A DNA stretch of 64,000 bases from assembly GCF_014654365.1 (NCBI RefSeq), contig NZ_BNAY01000003.1, positions 1 to 64,000 on the forward strand, given 5' to 3'. Below, one piece after another: positions 1-8,084 of this stretch. Within the stretch, counting starts at the first letter, position 1; each line of letters begins with the position of its first letter. The notes under the pieces are model-generated. The model worked only from the letters and a program-made list of their open reading frames with translations, was not told the origin of the DNA and did not search any database. This DNA is from Amycolatopsis oliviviridis. GTDB taxonomy: Bacteria; Actinomycetota; Actinomycetes; Mycobacteriales; Pseudonocardiaceae. The translations under genes were made by a program, and so were the position numbers.

Positions 1-35
1 GAGGCGACCTGTCCCTGCGGATCTCGAACAACACA

Positions 36-60
36 CAACCCCTGAACAACTCAGGTGTTG
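36..60. terminator. Imperfect hairpin at left edge
   Basis: CAACCCCTGA and TCAGGTGTTG pair at 9 of 10 positions around a 5-nt loop. It lies downstream of the minus-strand gene that ends at 128, so it could end that operon. There is no T-tract in either direction, so terminator function is inferred from position only. Confidence 0.35.
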
Positions 61-78
61 CAACCACCGCTAGAACCC

Positions 79-104
79 AAGGGGAAGGGGGCCTTCACGC
101 GCTT
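79..104. repeat. Single arm of the AAGGGGGCCTTCA palindrome family
   Basis: The segment contains GAAGGGGGCCTTCACGCGCT, identical to the right arm of the perfect hairpin at 24385-24441, but its left arm is missing here. It appears to be a half-copy, or a decayed copy, of the palindromic terminator family seen at several other places in the window. Confidence 0.6.
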
Positions 105-127
105 AAGTAGGTGAGGGTGGGTGGCGA

Positions 128-1081
128 TTAGGTGTCGGCGGGCAGGCCGAAGTGGCGGACGAGGTCGGCGAGCTGCTCGTACGGGGGCCGCCGCCCGCCG
201 TCCAGCACGCACCAGGCGGCGGACCCGAGCATCTCGACCCGCGCGGCCGGCGCCCGCTCGGCGTGGGCAACCCCGCGCTGCGCGACGATCTCTTGCCCGA
301 CAAGGAGTCCATAGGGCAGGGCGGGCCGGGTCGGCCGATTCGAGCGGACACCGCCCCGCCTGCCGGGATGCACCGCGGCGAGCATCAGCCGCGCGCCGCC
401 GGAGACCCGCTCGGCCAAGGCCGTGACGGCGTCCGGCCGCAGTGTCCCGGCACGGGGCCCGCTGAGCCTGGTTTCCTCGATCGTCCCTTCGTCCGTGCGC
501 GACACCCGCAGTTGCCCGGTCACCCCGCGCCCGACCACGACCACCTGGGCGCGTTCGTCCCGGCAGCGCGCCGTGATCTCGTCCACCGACCACGGCAGGG
601 TCGCGGGTTCGGCGTCCCCCCAGCCGAAAGGCGCGTCGCCGGTGAGGGACCGCAGCGCGGCTTCGGCGGCCGAGCCGAGCCGGAGCGGTTCCGCGGCCGG
701 ATGCACGGTGGTGATCCGCACCTCGAAGTCACCCGAGTCGATCTCCGGGTCGAACGGGGCCGCCGCGGGCAGGTCCGGAACGCGGGCGAACCTGGTCCCG
801 TTCCAGCGCATCTCGAAGCCGCGGATGCCGTCGCGATAGCGGTCGGCTTCCTCCTGCACGACCCACTCGGCCGCGGAATCCCGGAGCAGCAGCTCCATCG
901 GGTAGGTGATCCCGCTGTCCGCCGGGGTGAGCAGCTGGAGCACTCGCCCGCTCCGCACAGCGGACCGGGCCGCGTCGATCAGCCAGGTCGAAGCGGGGAC
1001 CAGGGCGCGGGACTGTTCGACGATCAGGGCCTCCGCGGTGGCCCAGTCCGCGGCGGGATGCCCGGTCACCTGCTCGACCAC
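128..1081 (-). CDS. DUF6177-like protein of the type VII secretion locus
   Basis: A 317-aa soluble protein with no signal peptide and no membrane segment. It resembles the DUF6177 proteins that accompany ESX-type loci in actinomycetes; I know no biochemical function for them. The reading frame is open much further upstream, but that part is low-complexity Arg/Ala/Gly shadow sequence. I chose the GTG at 1081 because GGAGGA lies 5 nt before it and it overlaps the end of the preceding 121-aa gene by 16 nt, which suggests translational coupling. It is the last gene of the minus-strand run that starts at 4457. The family name is from memory; the gene itself is well supported by codon usage. Confidence 0.75.
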   Translation of the reverse strand: MVEQVTGHPAADWATAEALIVEQSRALVPASTWLIDAARSAVRSGRVLQLLTPADSGITYPMELLLRDSAAEWVVQEEADRYRDGIRGFEMRWNGTRFARVPDLPAAAPFDPEIDSGDFEVRITTVHPAAEPLRLGSAAEAALRSLTGDAPFGWGDAEPATLPWSVDEITARCRDERAQVVVVGRGVTGQLRVSRTDEGTIEETRLSGPRAGTLRPDAVTALAERVSGGARLMLAAVHPGRRGGVRSNRPTRPALPYGLLVGQEIVAQRGVAHAERAPAARVEMLGSAAWCVLDGGRRPPYEQLADLVRHFGLPADT

Positions 1082-1431
1082 GACAGTCCTCCGGTGCCTG
1101 CCAGCAGCGCGTCGGTGAACGCCCTGGCGACGGTCTCCGCCTCCGGGTCCTCCTCGAGGGCGCGGCTCTCCACCCACCACACCGGATCGGGCACGTCGAC
1201 CTCGTCGCCGGCACCGAGCAGCCGCCGGACCTCGCCGGGGACCCGCACCAGCCGGGCCTCCTCGATGCTCAGCACCAACCGTCCGTCGCGGTGGAACACC
1301 TGCACCAGCGGACGTCCCTCCACGGTGGACGCGGTCAGCCCACCGCACAGCGGCAAAACCGCGCCGACGGCGGCACCCAGATCCGGCGGTTCCGCGCACA
1401 GGCCGATGATGTCGAAGGTCACGGAAGTCAT
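1066..1431 (-). CDS. Small acidic hypothetical protein (121 aa), T7SS locus
   Basis: A 121-aa acidic protein starting MTSVTFDIIG, with an ATG start. No signal peptide, membrane segment or recognisable catalytic motif is visible. It has alternating hydrophobic segments around residues 20-60 and an acidic C-terminal half. It lies between the response regulator (1477-2139) and the DUF6177-like gene, overlapping the latter by 16 nt, so the two are probably co-translated. I do not recognise the family; the position suggests an accessory factor of type VII secretion. Confidence 0.7.
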   Translation of the reverse strand: MTSVTFDIIGLCAEPPDLGAAVGAVLPLCGGLTASTVEGRPLVQVFHRDGRLVLSIEEARLVRVPGEVRRLLGAGDEVDVPDPVWWVESRALEEDPEAETVARAFTDALLAGTGGLSWSSR

Positions 1432-1476
1432 TAGACGTCCGATCCGGCACCCGTTCCGCTCGCTGACCGGAACCTG

Positions 1477-2139
1477 TCAGAGCGGCGCCAGCCGGTACCC
1501 CGACCCGCGCACCGTGTGGATCAGGGGCGGGTCCTTGAGCTTCCGCCGCAGCCGCGCGATCACGACGTCGAGCACGTTCGACGCCGGATCCGCCATCTCG
1601 TCCCACGCGTACCGGATCAGCTCCCGCCGGGAGACCGGCCGCCCGGTCGCGGCCAGCAGCCGCTCCATGACGAGATACTCCTTGCGCGTGACGGTGAGCA
1701 GCACGCCCGCCCGCGAGATCTGGTGCCTGCCGGTGTCGAGTTCGAGATCCGCGCAGCGCAGCACCACCGCCTGTCCCGCCATGTCGCGACGGCACAGACT
1801 CCGCACCCTGGCCACGAGTTCGGGCATCGCGAACGGTTTGACCAGGTAGTCGCCGCCGCCGACGCGCAAGCCGTCGATCCGGTCGGCGACGCTGTCCCGC
1901 GCGGTGAGGAACAGCACGGGCATCGGCCATCCGGCGCCGCGCCGGTTGCGCACGTACGCCAGCGCGTCCCCCGAAGGCAGCATGCGGTCGAACACCGCGC
2001 AGTCGTAGGCGTTCACCATCAGCGCCTCGTCCGCGGCGGGCAGGTCGGCGGCGGTGTCCACCGCGAACCCGTCCCCGCGCAGGGCGAATTCGAGCGCCAC
2101 CCGCAAGTTCTCGTCGTCTTCGGTCACCAGCACCCGCAC
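1477..2139 (-). CDS. OmpR/PhoB-type response regulator (orphan)
   Basis: A 220-aa two-domain transcription factor. Receiver domain at about 1-115: acidic pocket E7-D8-D9, phosphoacceptor D51 (in VFDRMLPSG), T79 and K101 (in YLVKPF). Winged-helix DNA-binding domain at about 125-218, ending in the usual RGSGYRL. It is closely similar along its length to the regulator at 4636-5301, so the two look like paralogues from a local duplication, but only the other one has a kinase next to it. The start is GTG. It lies 9 nt after the AAA+ gene (2149-3804) and is probably in that operon. A shared kinase at 5298 is an inference. Confidence 0.9.
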   Translation of the reverse strand: MRVLVTEDDENLRVALEFALRGDGFAVDTAADLPAADEALMVNAYDCAVFDRMLPSGDALAYVRNRRGAGWPMPVLFLTARDSVADRIDGLRVGGGDYLVKPFAMPELVARVRSLCRRDMAGQAVVLRCADLELDTGRHQISRAGVLLTVTRKEYLVMERLLAATGRPVSRRELIRYAWDEMADPASNVLDVVIARLRRKLKDPPLIHTVRGSGYRLAPL

Positions 2140-2148
2140 GCCTTCACG

Positions 2149-3804
2149 TTAGCGTCCCGCGGCGATCTCCACGTCGGCCGCGTGCAACCCGCGCAGTTCT
2201 TCGACGCTCGGCATCCGGCCCAGCAGCCGCAACCGCTGCGACTGGGCCTTGCGCGCCCCTTCGAACAGCCGCCGCGCGTCCCGCGCGTTGCCGAAGTTGA
2301 CGTCGCCCGAGATCCGCCGGAAGTAGTCGACGAGGACGGGCTCCGCGCCGGGGTCCAGCTCGTAGTCCCCCGCCGCGGCCATCCGGCCGAAAATGGAGAG
2401 CAGTTCGCCGGGGCTGTAGTCCTCGAACTCGATCGTCTTGCCGAAGCGGGACGCGAGACCGTGGTTGGCCGCGAGGAAGTCGACCATCTCGCCGGTGTAC
2501 CCGGCCACGATCACCGCCACCTCGTTCCGGTGTTCCTCCATCAACGGGACCAGCGTGTCGATCGCCTCCTGGCCGAAGTCGCCACCGGATCCGGCGAGCC
2601 GCGAAAGCGTGTACGCCTCGTCGATGAACAGGACGCCGCCCTTGGCTTCCTCGAACACGGTCGCGGTCTTCTCCGCCGTGTGGCCGATGTACTGCCCGAC
2701 GAGATCCCGGCGGGAGACCTCGAGGAACTGGCCGCGTGGAAGGATTCCCAGTGCCTTCAGCAGTTTCCCGTAGATCCGCGCGACCGTCGTCTTCCCGGTA
2801 CCGGGCGCGCCCGCGAAGACCAGGTGGTGCGCGGCGACGCCGATCGGCAGCCCGGCGCGGCGGCGCCATTCGTTGACCTGCAACTCGTCGACGAGCGCGC
2901 GCACCTCCTCCTTCACCCCGGGAAGGCCGATCATGGCGTCGAGTTCGGCCAGCATCTCGTCGAGTGCGAAGTCCCCGGACGCGCCGGGACCGGCCGGAGC
3001 GGCTGCGGTGACGGTCGCCGTCGCGCTCTCGGCGATCGCGATCCCCGGTACGGCGGTGTTCTCGACCCGGCACGCGGTGACCGAACCGCCGCAGCCCGCC
3101 CCGAACGCGATCCCGGTGCCCCGGACGTCGCTGACCGCGCACCGCTCGATCACCGGGGTGCTGTGGTGCGCCACGGCGATGCCCTCGTGGCCGGTGCGCG
3201 AGATCGCGCAGCCTTCGATGGTGGGCCGCGCGTATTGGTAGACATAGAAACCGCGCAGTCCGCAGCCGGTCACGGTGCAGTCGCGGACGACCGGGGCGGC
3301 GCCAAACCCGATGGTGATCCCGTCGCCGGAGACGTCTTCGACGGTCGTGTCCTCGATCCTGCCGGGCGCGCCGTCGACGACGATCCCCTGTTCCGCGGCC
3401 GAGATCACGCAGCCGGTCAAGGTGAAGGCCGCGGCACCGCGGACGGCGATCCCCGGCCCCCGGCCGCCGGAAACGGTGCAGCGGTCCATGGTCAGTTCGG
3501 TGTCGTCGGCCACGACGGCGGACGACGTGTCGGCCAGCAGCTCGATCCCGGTCAGGACGACCGCGCCGCCGGACGCGCGGAACACCGGGCGCTCGGCGCC
3601 GCGGCCGTCGATGACCACGTCGGCGTCCTTCGCCGCGGCCAAGGTCACCCGCAGCCCGGTCAGTTCGACGGTCTCCGCGTACTCACCGGCCTCGATGGTG
3701 ACGACGGCGCCGTCGGTCGCCTCCGCCAGTGCCTCGCCGATGGTGGGATAGGCACCGGGCCGCCTCGCGACGAGCAGGGCACGGCCGGGGATCGAAGTCG
3801 TCAT
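2149..3804 (-). CDS. Right-handed beta-helix / AAA+ ATPase fusion, EccA-like
   Basis: A 551-aa cytosolic protein. Residues about 20-265 form a run of short beta-strand repeats typical of a parallel beta-helix (pectate-lyase-like / NosD-like), with many Asn/Cys/Thr turns. Residues about 280-545 are a CbxX/CfqX-type AAA+ domain: Walker A at 332-340 (GAPGTGKTT), Walker B at 391-398 (VLFIDEAY), and a conserved Asn and Arg region further on. In mycobacterial ESX systems EccA pairs the same ATPase family with an N-terminal TPR domain; here the TPR region is replaced by a beta-helix. The start ATG overlaps the upstream gene's stop (TGATG), indicating coupling. The likely role is an ATPase that handles type VII substrates. 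Confidence 0.88.
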   Translation of the reverse strand: MTTSIPGRALLVARRPGAYPTIGEALAEATDGAVVTIEAGEYAETVELTGLRVTLAAAKDADVVIDGRGAERPVFRASGGAVVLTGIELLADTSSAVVADDTELTMDRCTVSGGRGPGIAVRGAAAFTLTGCVISAAEQGIVVDGAPGRIEDTTVEDVSGDGITIGFGAAPVVRDCTVTGCGLRGFYVYQYARPTIEGCAISRTGHEGIAVAHHSTPVIERCAVSDVRGTGIAFGAGCGGSVTACRVENTAVPGIAIAESATATVTAAAPAGPGASGDFALDEMLAELDAMIGLPGVKEEVRALVDELQVNEWRRRAGLPIGVAAHHLVFAGAPGTGKTTVARIYGKLLKALGILPRGQFLEVSRRDLVGQYIGHTAEKTATVFEEAKGGVLFIDEAYTLSRLAGSGGDFGQEAIDTLVPLMEEHRNEVAVIVAGYTGEMVDFLAANHGLASRFGKTIEFEDYSPGELLSIFGRMAAAGDYELDPGAEPVLVDYFRRISGDVNFGNARDARRLFEGARKAQSQRLRLLGRMPSVEELRGLHAADVEIAAGR

Positions 3805-4457
3805 CAGCCCGCCTTGGCCATCAGCCAGCCGCGGTCGACGGCCTTCGCCCCGGCCTGGAACCGGCTGCGGGCACCGAGCCGGTTCATGATGTCGGCGACC
3901 ATCCGGCGCACCGTGCGCACCGAGACGCCGAGCCGCGCGGCGGCGGATTCGTCGGTCGTGCCGGAGAAGAGCAGGGTCAGGAGTTCCTGTTCGCGGCAGG
4001 TCAGGATCGAAGCGTCCTCGGGCTCCGCGAGGTCCAGGGGCACGAGCGGGGCGGCGGCCTGCCAGATCCGCTCGAACAGGCCGACCGTCGCGGTGACCAC
4101 CCCGGGCAACCGGAACACCGCGGAACCGGTCTGCCGTCCCTCGGCGGGCAGCACGACGGAGGTCCGGTCGATCACCAGCGCGTCCATCGGGACCTCGGCG
4201 TCGGTCCGCACCTCCGCCCCGGCACGCGACATCCGGTTGAGCGCACCGGACATCCGCGCGGAATCGGGGAACAGCACCTTGTGACGCACTCCGGGGCGGA
4301 CGTTCGCGAGCGCGATCCGCTGGAACACGGAGTCCGTCCCGGTGCTCATGACGAGCACCTCACCGGTCGCTTCCGCGAGCAGCTCGCCGAGCCCCGCCCG
4401 GTCACGGGCCGGACCCACTCCCTTGACCAGGCTGAGCTGGCCGGTCTGCGTGGTCAT
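3804..4457 (-). CDS. LuxR-type helix-turn-helix regulator with TrmB-like sensor part
   Basis: A 217-aa protein. The N-terminal ~140 residues look like a ligand or regulatory domain related to those of TrmB-type regulators (phospholipase-D-like fold, inferred). Residues about 148-212 form a LuxR-type HTH (TCREQELLTLLFSG, then SVRTVRRMVADIMNRLGA). The ATG at 4457 is preceded by GGGAGGT at a good distance. It is the first gene of the minus-strand run and is divergent from the response regulator at 4636. The shared intergenic region carries one copy of the CATGARRTTTYGATGA motif. Probably a local regulator of the secretion locus. Confidence 0.8.
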   Translation of the reverse strand: MTTQTGQLSLVKGVGPARDRAGLGELLAEATGEVLVMSTGTDSVFQRIALANVRPGVRHKVLFPDSARMSGALNRMSRAGAEVRTDAEVPMDALVIDRTSVVLPAEGRQTGSAVFRLPGVVTATVGLFERIWQAAAPLVPLDLAEPEDASILTCREQELLTLLFSGTTDESAAARLGVSVRTVRRMVADIMNRLGARSRFQAGAKAVDRGWLMAKAG

Positions 4458-4623
4458 CGCAGGTACCTCCCTCTTCCCCGGCGCGGTCCCGCCGACGACG
4501 TCCTGTTCATGCCAGTTCCCGCCGTCCGGACGGGCCTGGGCGCCCGACGCGTTAGCGTTCAGGGGCGGCGCGGCCGTCGCGGCGGGCCGGTGCAACTGCA
4601 TGCGTCTACTTTCGCTGTCCGAA

Positions 4624-4639
4624 CATGAGGTTTTGATGA
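4624..4639 (+). promoter_or_regulatory. Putative two-component operator, copy A
   Basis: CATGAGGTTTTGATGA, which in the other strand reads as two TCAT elements 11 bp apart, the spacing usual for OmpR-family sites. It overlaps the ribosome binding site and start codon of the response regulator at 4636. Two near-identical copies lie at 17498-17513 and 17537-17552. Binding by the local regulator is inferred. Confidence 0.55.
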
Positions 4640-5301
4640 CACGGGTGATGGTCGTCGAAGACGACGAGAATCTTCGGCTGGCGCTGGTCACGCAGCTGCG
4701 TTCGGCGGGCTTCGCCGTCGACGGCGCGGGTGACATCGCGGCCGCCGACCGGCTGCTGCGCTCGGCGCACCACGACTGCGTGGTGTTCGACCGCATGCTG
4801 CCCGACGGCGACGCGATCGAGTACGTCCACATGCGACGGCAGCTCGGCTGGCGGGCGCCGGTGCTGTTCCTCACCGCCCGCGACGCGCTCGCCGACCGGG
4901 TGGCCGGGTTCGAGCACGGCGGCGACGACTATCTCGTGAAGCCGTTCGTGATGGCCGAGCTGACCGAGCGGGTGGCCAACCTGTGCCACCGTTCCGCGTT
5001 CGACCGGCCCTCGGTGCTGCAGCACGAAGACCTGGTGATGGACTGCGCCCGGCGGGAAGTGCGCCGGGCGGGCGTGCTGCTCACCTTGACCAACAAGGAG
5101 TACGCCGTGCTCGAGTACCTGCTCGCCAAGGCGGGCCTGCCGGTGCAACGCGCCGATCTGATCGAGCACTGCTGGGACGCGCAGGCCGATCCGATGTCCA
5201 ATGTGGTCGACGTGGTGGTGAAACGGTTGCGCCGCAAGCTGAAAGAGCCCGAACTGATCCACGCCGTCCGCGGTCTCGGCTACCGGCTGGGCGCCCGGTG
5301 A
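4636..5301 (+). CDS. OmpR/PhoB-type response regulator
   Basis: A 221-aa regulator. The receiver domain has acidic residues at 8-10, phosphoacceptor D52 (VFDRMLPDG), T80 and K102 (YLVKPF). The winged-helix output domain covers about 125-219 and ends RGLGYRL. The ATG at 4636 follows GAGG. Its stop overlaps the GTG of the histidine kinase (GTGA), so the pair is translationally coupled. It is a close paralogue of the regulator at 1477-2139. It probably controls the surrounding type VII secretion genes, because a repeated operator-like motif appears only in their divergent promoter regions. Confidence 0.92.
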   Translation: MTRVMVVEDDENLRLALVTQLRSAGFAVDGAGDIAAADRLLRSAHHDCVVFDRMLPDGDAIEYVHMRRQLGWRAPVLFLTARDALADRVAGFEHGGDDYLVKPFVMAELTERVANLCHRSAFDRPSVLQHEDLVMDCARREVRRAGVLLTLTNKEYAVLEYLLAKAGLPVQRADLIEHCWDAQADPMSNVVDVVVKRLRRKLKEPELIHAVRGLGYRLGAR

Positions 5302-6551
5302 ACGCGCGCTCCTCGGCCGACCGGCTGCGCAGGCTGCGCTGGACGCTGACCGCGTTGTTCACCGTGATGAACACGCTCGGGCTGGTCCTCTTCGCGTGGC
5401 TGCTCATCGCCGAGGACGGCGACCAGGGCGAGGAACGGATCGACGCCGCGCTGAGCCAGGTCACGTCGTCGGTCAGCAGACTGGTCTCGTTCGACGGCAC
5501 CGTGGACTTCGGGCTGGTCAACACCGACGTCCTGAACGACCGTTGCCCGCAGTTCGCGATCCTGCCCGGTGGCGCGCCGGCGTTCCAGGCGCACCTTTCG
5601 CGGGCGGCCTGCGTCCCGATGAACCCACAGCTGCTGAACACTCTCGCGACCGAAGCGGTGCGAGGGGGCAAATTGGTGCAAGGCCATCAAAGGGGCACCG
5701 ACGGCACGGTGGTCAAGGTCCGCGCCGAACCGTTGCGCGACAAGGACGGGAAGGCGTTCGCGGCCGTCGTCGCGGTGCAGTCCACCGACGCCGAGGACTC
5801 GGCGCACACGCGGTTCACCCTGCTGGTGCTCGGCGGCACCGTGCTGCTGGTCGCGGTACTGGGCTTCGCGGGACACCTGCTGTCCGGCCGCTCGATCCGT
5901 CCCGCGGCCGCGGCCTTGCAGCAGCAGGAAGTCCTGCTCGCCGAGACCGCGCACGATCTCCGCACCCCGGTGGCCGCCCTGCGCGCGCTCGCCGAAACAG
6001 CGATGGCCCATCCGGCGCAGTCGGCGGAACTGCTGCCTCGCACGGTGCGGCTGGCGTCGAGAATGGGCGGGATCATCGACGACCTGCTCGTCCGCGCCCG
6101 GCTCGCCGCGGGGGTGGAACAGCTGAGCATCCAGCCGATCTGGCTCGATCAGCTGGTGGTGGGCGTCGTCGAGGACACCACGACCGACAGCGCGGAGATC
6201 ACCGTCACCGCGGCGCCGACGAAGGTCGATGCCGATCCCGCCCTGCTGCAGCGCGCGATCGGCAACCTTCTCGACAACGCCGTGCGCTACGGCCGTCAGC
6301 CGGGCGCGAAGGCGTTCGTGCACCTCACCGTCGCCGGCGGCACCGTGACCGTCGCGGACCACGGCCCCGGCATCGACGCCGCGATGGCGGACGACGCCTT
6401 CGACCGGTTCGCCAGCACCGGCGGCTCTTCCGGGCTCGGGCTGTCGATCGTGCGCTGGGTCGCCCAGTCGCACGGCGGCACGCTCGCGGTGTACAACGCC
6501 GACGAGGGCGGCGCGATCTTCGAACTGAGGCTTCCCGTCAGCGGCTCCTGA
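5298..6551 (+). CDS. Membrane sensor histidine kinase
   Basis: A 417-aa kinase. Transmembrane helices at about 15-37 and 172-193 flank an extracytoplasmic sensor of about 130 residues with two cysteines (C83, C105) that could form a disulfide. The H-box has H219 (AETAHDLRTP), followed by the dimerisation helices and a HATPase_c domain with N323/N327 (GNLLDNAVRYG), DHGPGID and GLGLSIV. A short linker replaces a recognisable HAMP domain. It starts at a GTG overlapping the stop of the cognate regulator. It probably senses an envelope signal relevant to the secretion system; the signal is unknown. Confidence 0.92.
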   Translation: MNARSSADRLRRLRWTLTALFTVMNTLGLVLFAWLLIAEDGDQGEERIDAALSQVTSSVSRLVSFDGTVDFGLVNTDVLNDRCPQFAILPGGAPAFQAHLSRAACVPMNPQLLNTLATEAVRGGKLVQGHQRGTDGTVVKVRAEPLRDKDGKAFAAVVAVQSTDAEDSAHTRFTLLVLGGTVLLVAVLGFAGHLLSGRSIRPAAAALQQQEVLLAETAHDLRTPVAALRALAETAMAHPAQSAELLPRTVRLASRMGGIIDDLLVRARLAAGVEQLSIQPIWLDQLVVGVVEDTTTDSAEITVTAAPTKVDADPALLQRAIGNLLDNAVRYGRQPGAKAFVHLTVAGGTVTVADHGPGIDAAMADDAFDRFASTGGSSGLGLSIVRWVAQSHGGTLAVYNADEGGAIFELRLPVSGS

Positions 6552-6565
6552 GCGGGTCTCGGGAT

Positions 6566-6618
6566 GTCAGGAAAGGGTCGTTCAGGACGTTTTCCGTCCT
6601 GAACGACCCTTTCCTGAC
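6566..6618. terminator. Perfect 24-bp palindromic terminator
   Basis: Arms 6566-6589 and 6595-6618 are perfectly complementary around a 5-nt loop. It lies between the convergent histidine kinase (ends 6551) and eccB (ends 6647), so it can serve both strands. The arm contains GAAAGGGTCGTTCAGGACG, a different sequence family from the AAGGGGGCCTT palindromes. Confidence 0.85.
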
Positions 6619-6646
6619 ACACGCGGGGTGCCCGAGCCTGGACTTC

Positions 6647-8080
6647 TCAGCCGCCCAGGGTCTGGCGACGCGCGGCGGCCGGGTCGAGGCTCGGGCCTTC
6701 GGGCAGGCGCGCGACCAGGCCGGCGGGCAGCCGCACCGGACGCGCGGCCGGGTACCCGAGCATCTTCAGGACGTCGGAGGAAGCCAGCGGATAACGGCGC
6801 CCCATGTCGGTCACGACGGTCAAGGTCCCGGCGGGCGCCTGCGCCGAAGGCATCGCCTCGACGAGGATCGCGCTGCCCGGCGGCACGTGGACACGGTCCG
6901 CGAGCGGGGTCCCGCCCGCGGTCCGGCGAGCGGTGGTGGACATCGGATCCGCGGCGGGCAGCGTGGGATCGACGGTGAGCACCGGGGCCGCGGAACCGTC
7001 GCCGAAGGACGCGCACACGGTGGCGTCCTGATCGCGCAAGCGCGCGATGGCCGGACGCGTGGCCGGTGCCGTGCCCGCTTCGGTCTGGACCGGGGCCAGC
7101 TGCCGCGACATGGTCGCCAGCGAAGGCGGCAGCGGCACCGTCTTGGGTTCGGTACCGGGATAGGCGGCCATCATCTGGGCGCTCGCGCGCTGGACGTCGT
7201 ACTGCAGTTCGGTGATCGGCCGCAGCGCGTCCCGTTCGGCGAGGTAGTGCTGCTGCCCGCCGCCGGAGGTCTGCACCATCAGCAGCATCCCGTTCCGGAT
7301 GTCGGTCCGGCCCGGCACCGCGGTGGACACCTCGCCCGCCGCCGCCACCGGGAGCGGGCCGATCGGCGCGCCTTCCGGGAGGACGTCGAGCCACGCCCGG
7401 CCGACCCGCGCCCACGGCTCGGCGGTGAACGCCAGACCGGTGCCGACGGCGCCGTAGTCGTCGATCCGGTGCCGGTGCCCGCGCCAGACGACGAACCGTT
7501 CGCCGGTCGACGTCGACTCCACCAGCAGCGCCTGGTCCCCCAGTTCCGCGCCGCCGGACGGCGAGGCGCCCGCCAGCAGGACCGATTCCTCGATCCGGCT
7601 GCCCGCCAGGTCGCTCGCGGGCGCGGAGCACAGCGACCACGCCCCGGTGAGCAGTTTTTCGGGGCCGGGCAAGCCGTCCGGCGCGTCGGCGATACCGATC
7701 CTGGGCCCGCGCGGGACTCCGGCGAGCGAATCGCGCGAAACCCGTTCCGTGGTGCCGTGTTCGCCGAGCAGCAGCAGCGCGGACGCGTAGTTCGCCACCG
7801 GATGCAGCCGCTCGTCCAGGTAGACGTAGCGGGTGCCGCTCTCCTTCTCCACGATGACGGCGGCGTTCTTGCGCCAGGCGTTGTTCCCGCCGGGCACGAT
7901 CATCCCGTAGACCCCGACGCACGCCAGCGCCACGATCGCCACCGCGATCCCGGCGAAGGTGGCGCCGGACGGGCGGCGGAACGGCGGCTGCTCCGGGTCG
8001 GTCTCCCTGGTCACGAGCGCGGAAATCGCGCGCTGCACCAGGAACTGGTACGCCTGCAGCTGATCTCGTTTGGACGCCAT
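6647..8080 (-). CDS. eccB: Type VII secretion protein EccB
   Basis: A 477-aa membrane-anchored core component of the ESX/type VII apparatus. The N-terminus MASKRDQLQAYQFLVQR is characteristic of EccB. One transmembrane helix at about 40-62 is followed by a large extracytoplasmic domain with repeat-like segments and Cys residues (about 149 and 340). In mycobacteria EccB joins EccC, EccD and EccE in the inner-membrane complex, with its bulk in the periplasm. It starts 4 nt after the eccD stop. Length is normal for the family (about 470-500). Confidence 0.93.
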   Translation of the reverse strand: MASKRDQLQAYQFLVQRAISALVTRETDPEQPPFRRPSGATFAGIAVAIVALACVGVYGMIVPGGNNAWRKNAAVIVEKESGTRYVYLDERLHPVANYASALLLLGEHGTTERVSRDSLAGVPRGPRIGIADAPDGLPGPEKLLTGAWSLCSAPASDLAGSRIEESVLLAGASPSGGAELGDQALLVESTSTGERFVVWRGHRHRIDDYGAVGTGLAFTAEPWARVGRAWLDVLPEGAPIGPLPVAAAGEVSTAVPGRTDIRNGMLLMVQTSGGGQQHYLAERDALRPITELQYDVQRASAQMMAAYPGTEPKTVPLPPSLATMSRQLAPVQTEAGTAPATRPAIARLRDQDATVCASFGDGSAAPVLTVDPTLPAADPMSTTARRTAGGTPLADRVHVPPGSAILVEAMPSAQAPAGTLTVVTDMGRRYPLASSDVLKMLGYPAARPVRLPAGLVARLPEGPSLDPAAARRQTLGG

Positions 8081-8084
8081 GGTT

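Noticed and set aside
128..1930. A 600-codon open frame on the minus strand
   Set aside because: Only the part after GTG 1081 has protein-like composition. The first ~280 codons are Arg/Ala/Gly-rich shadow of the response regulator and the 121-aa gene.
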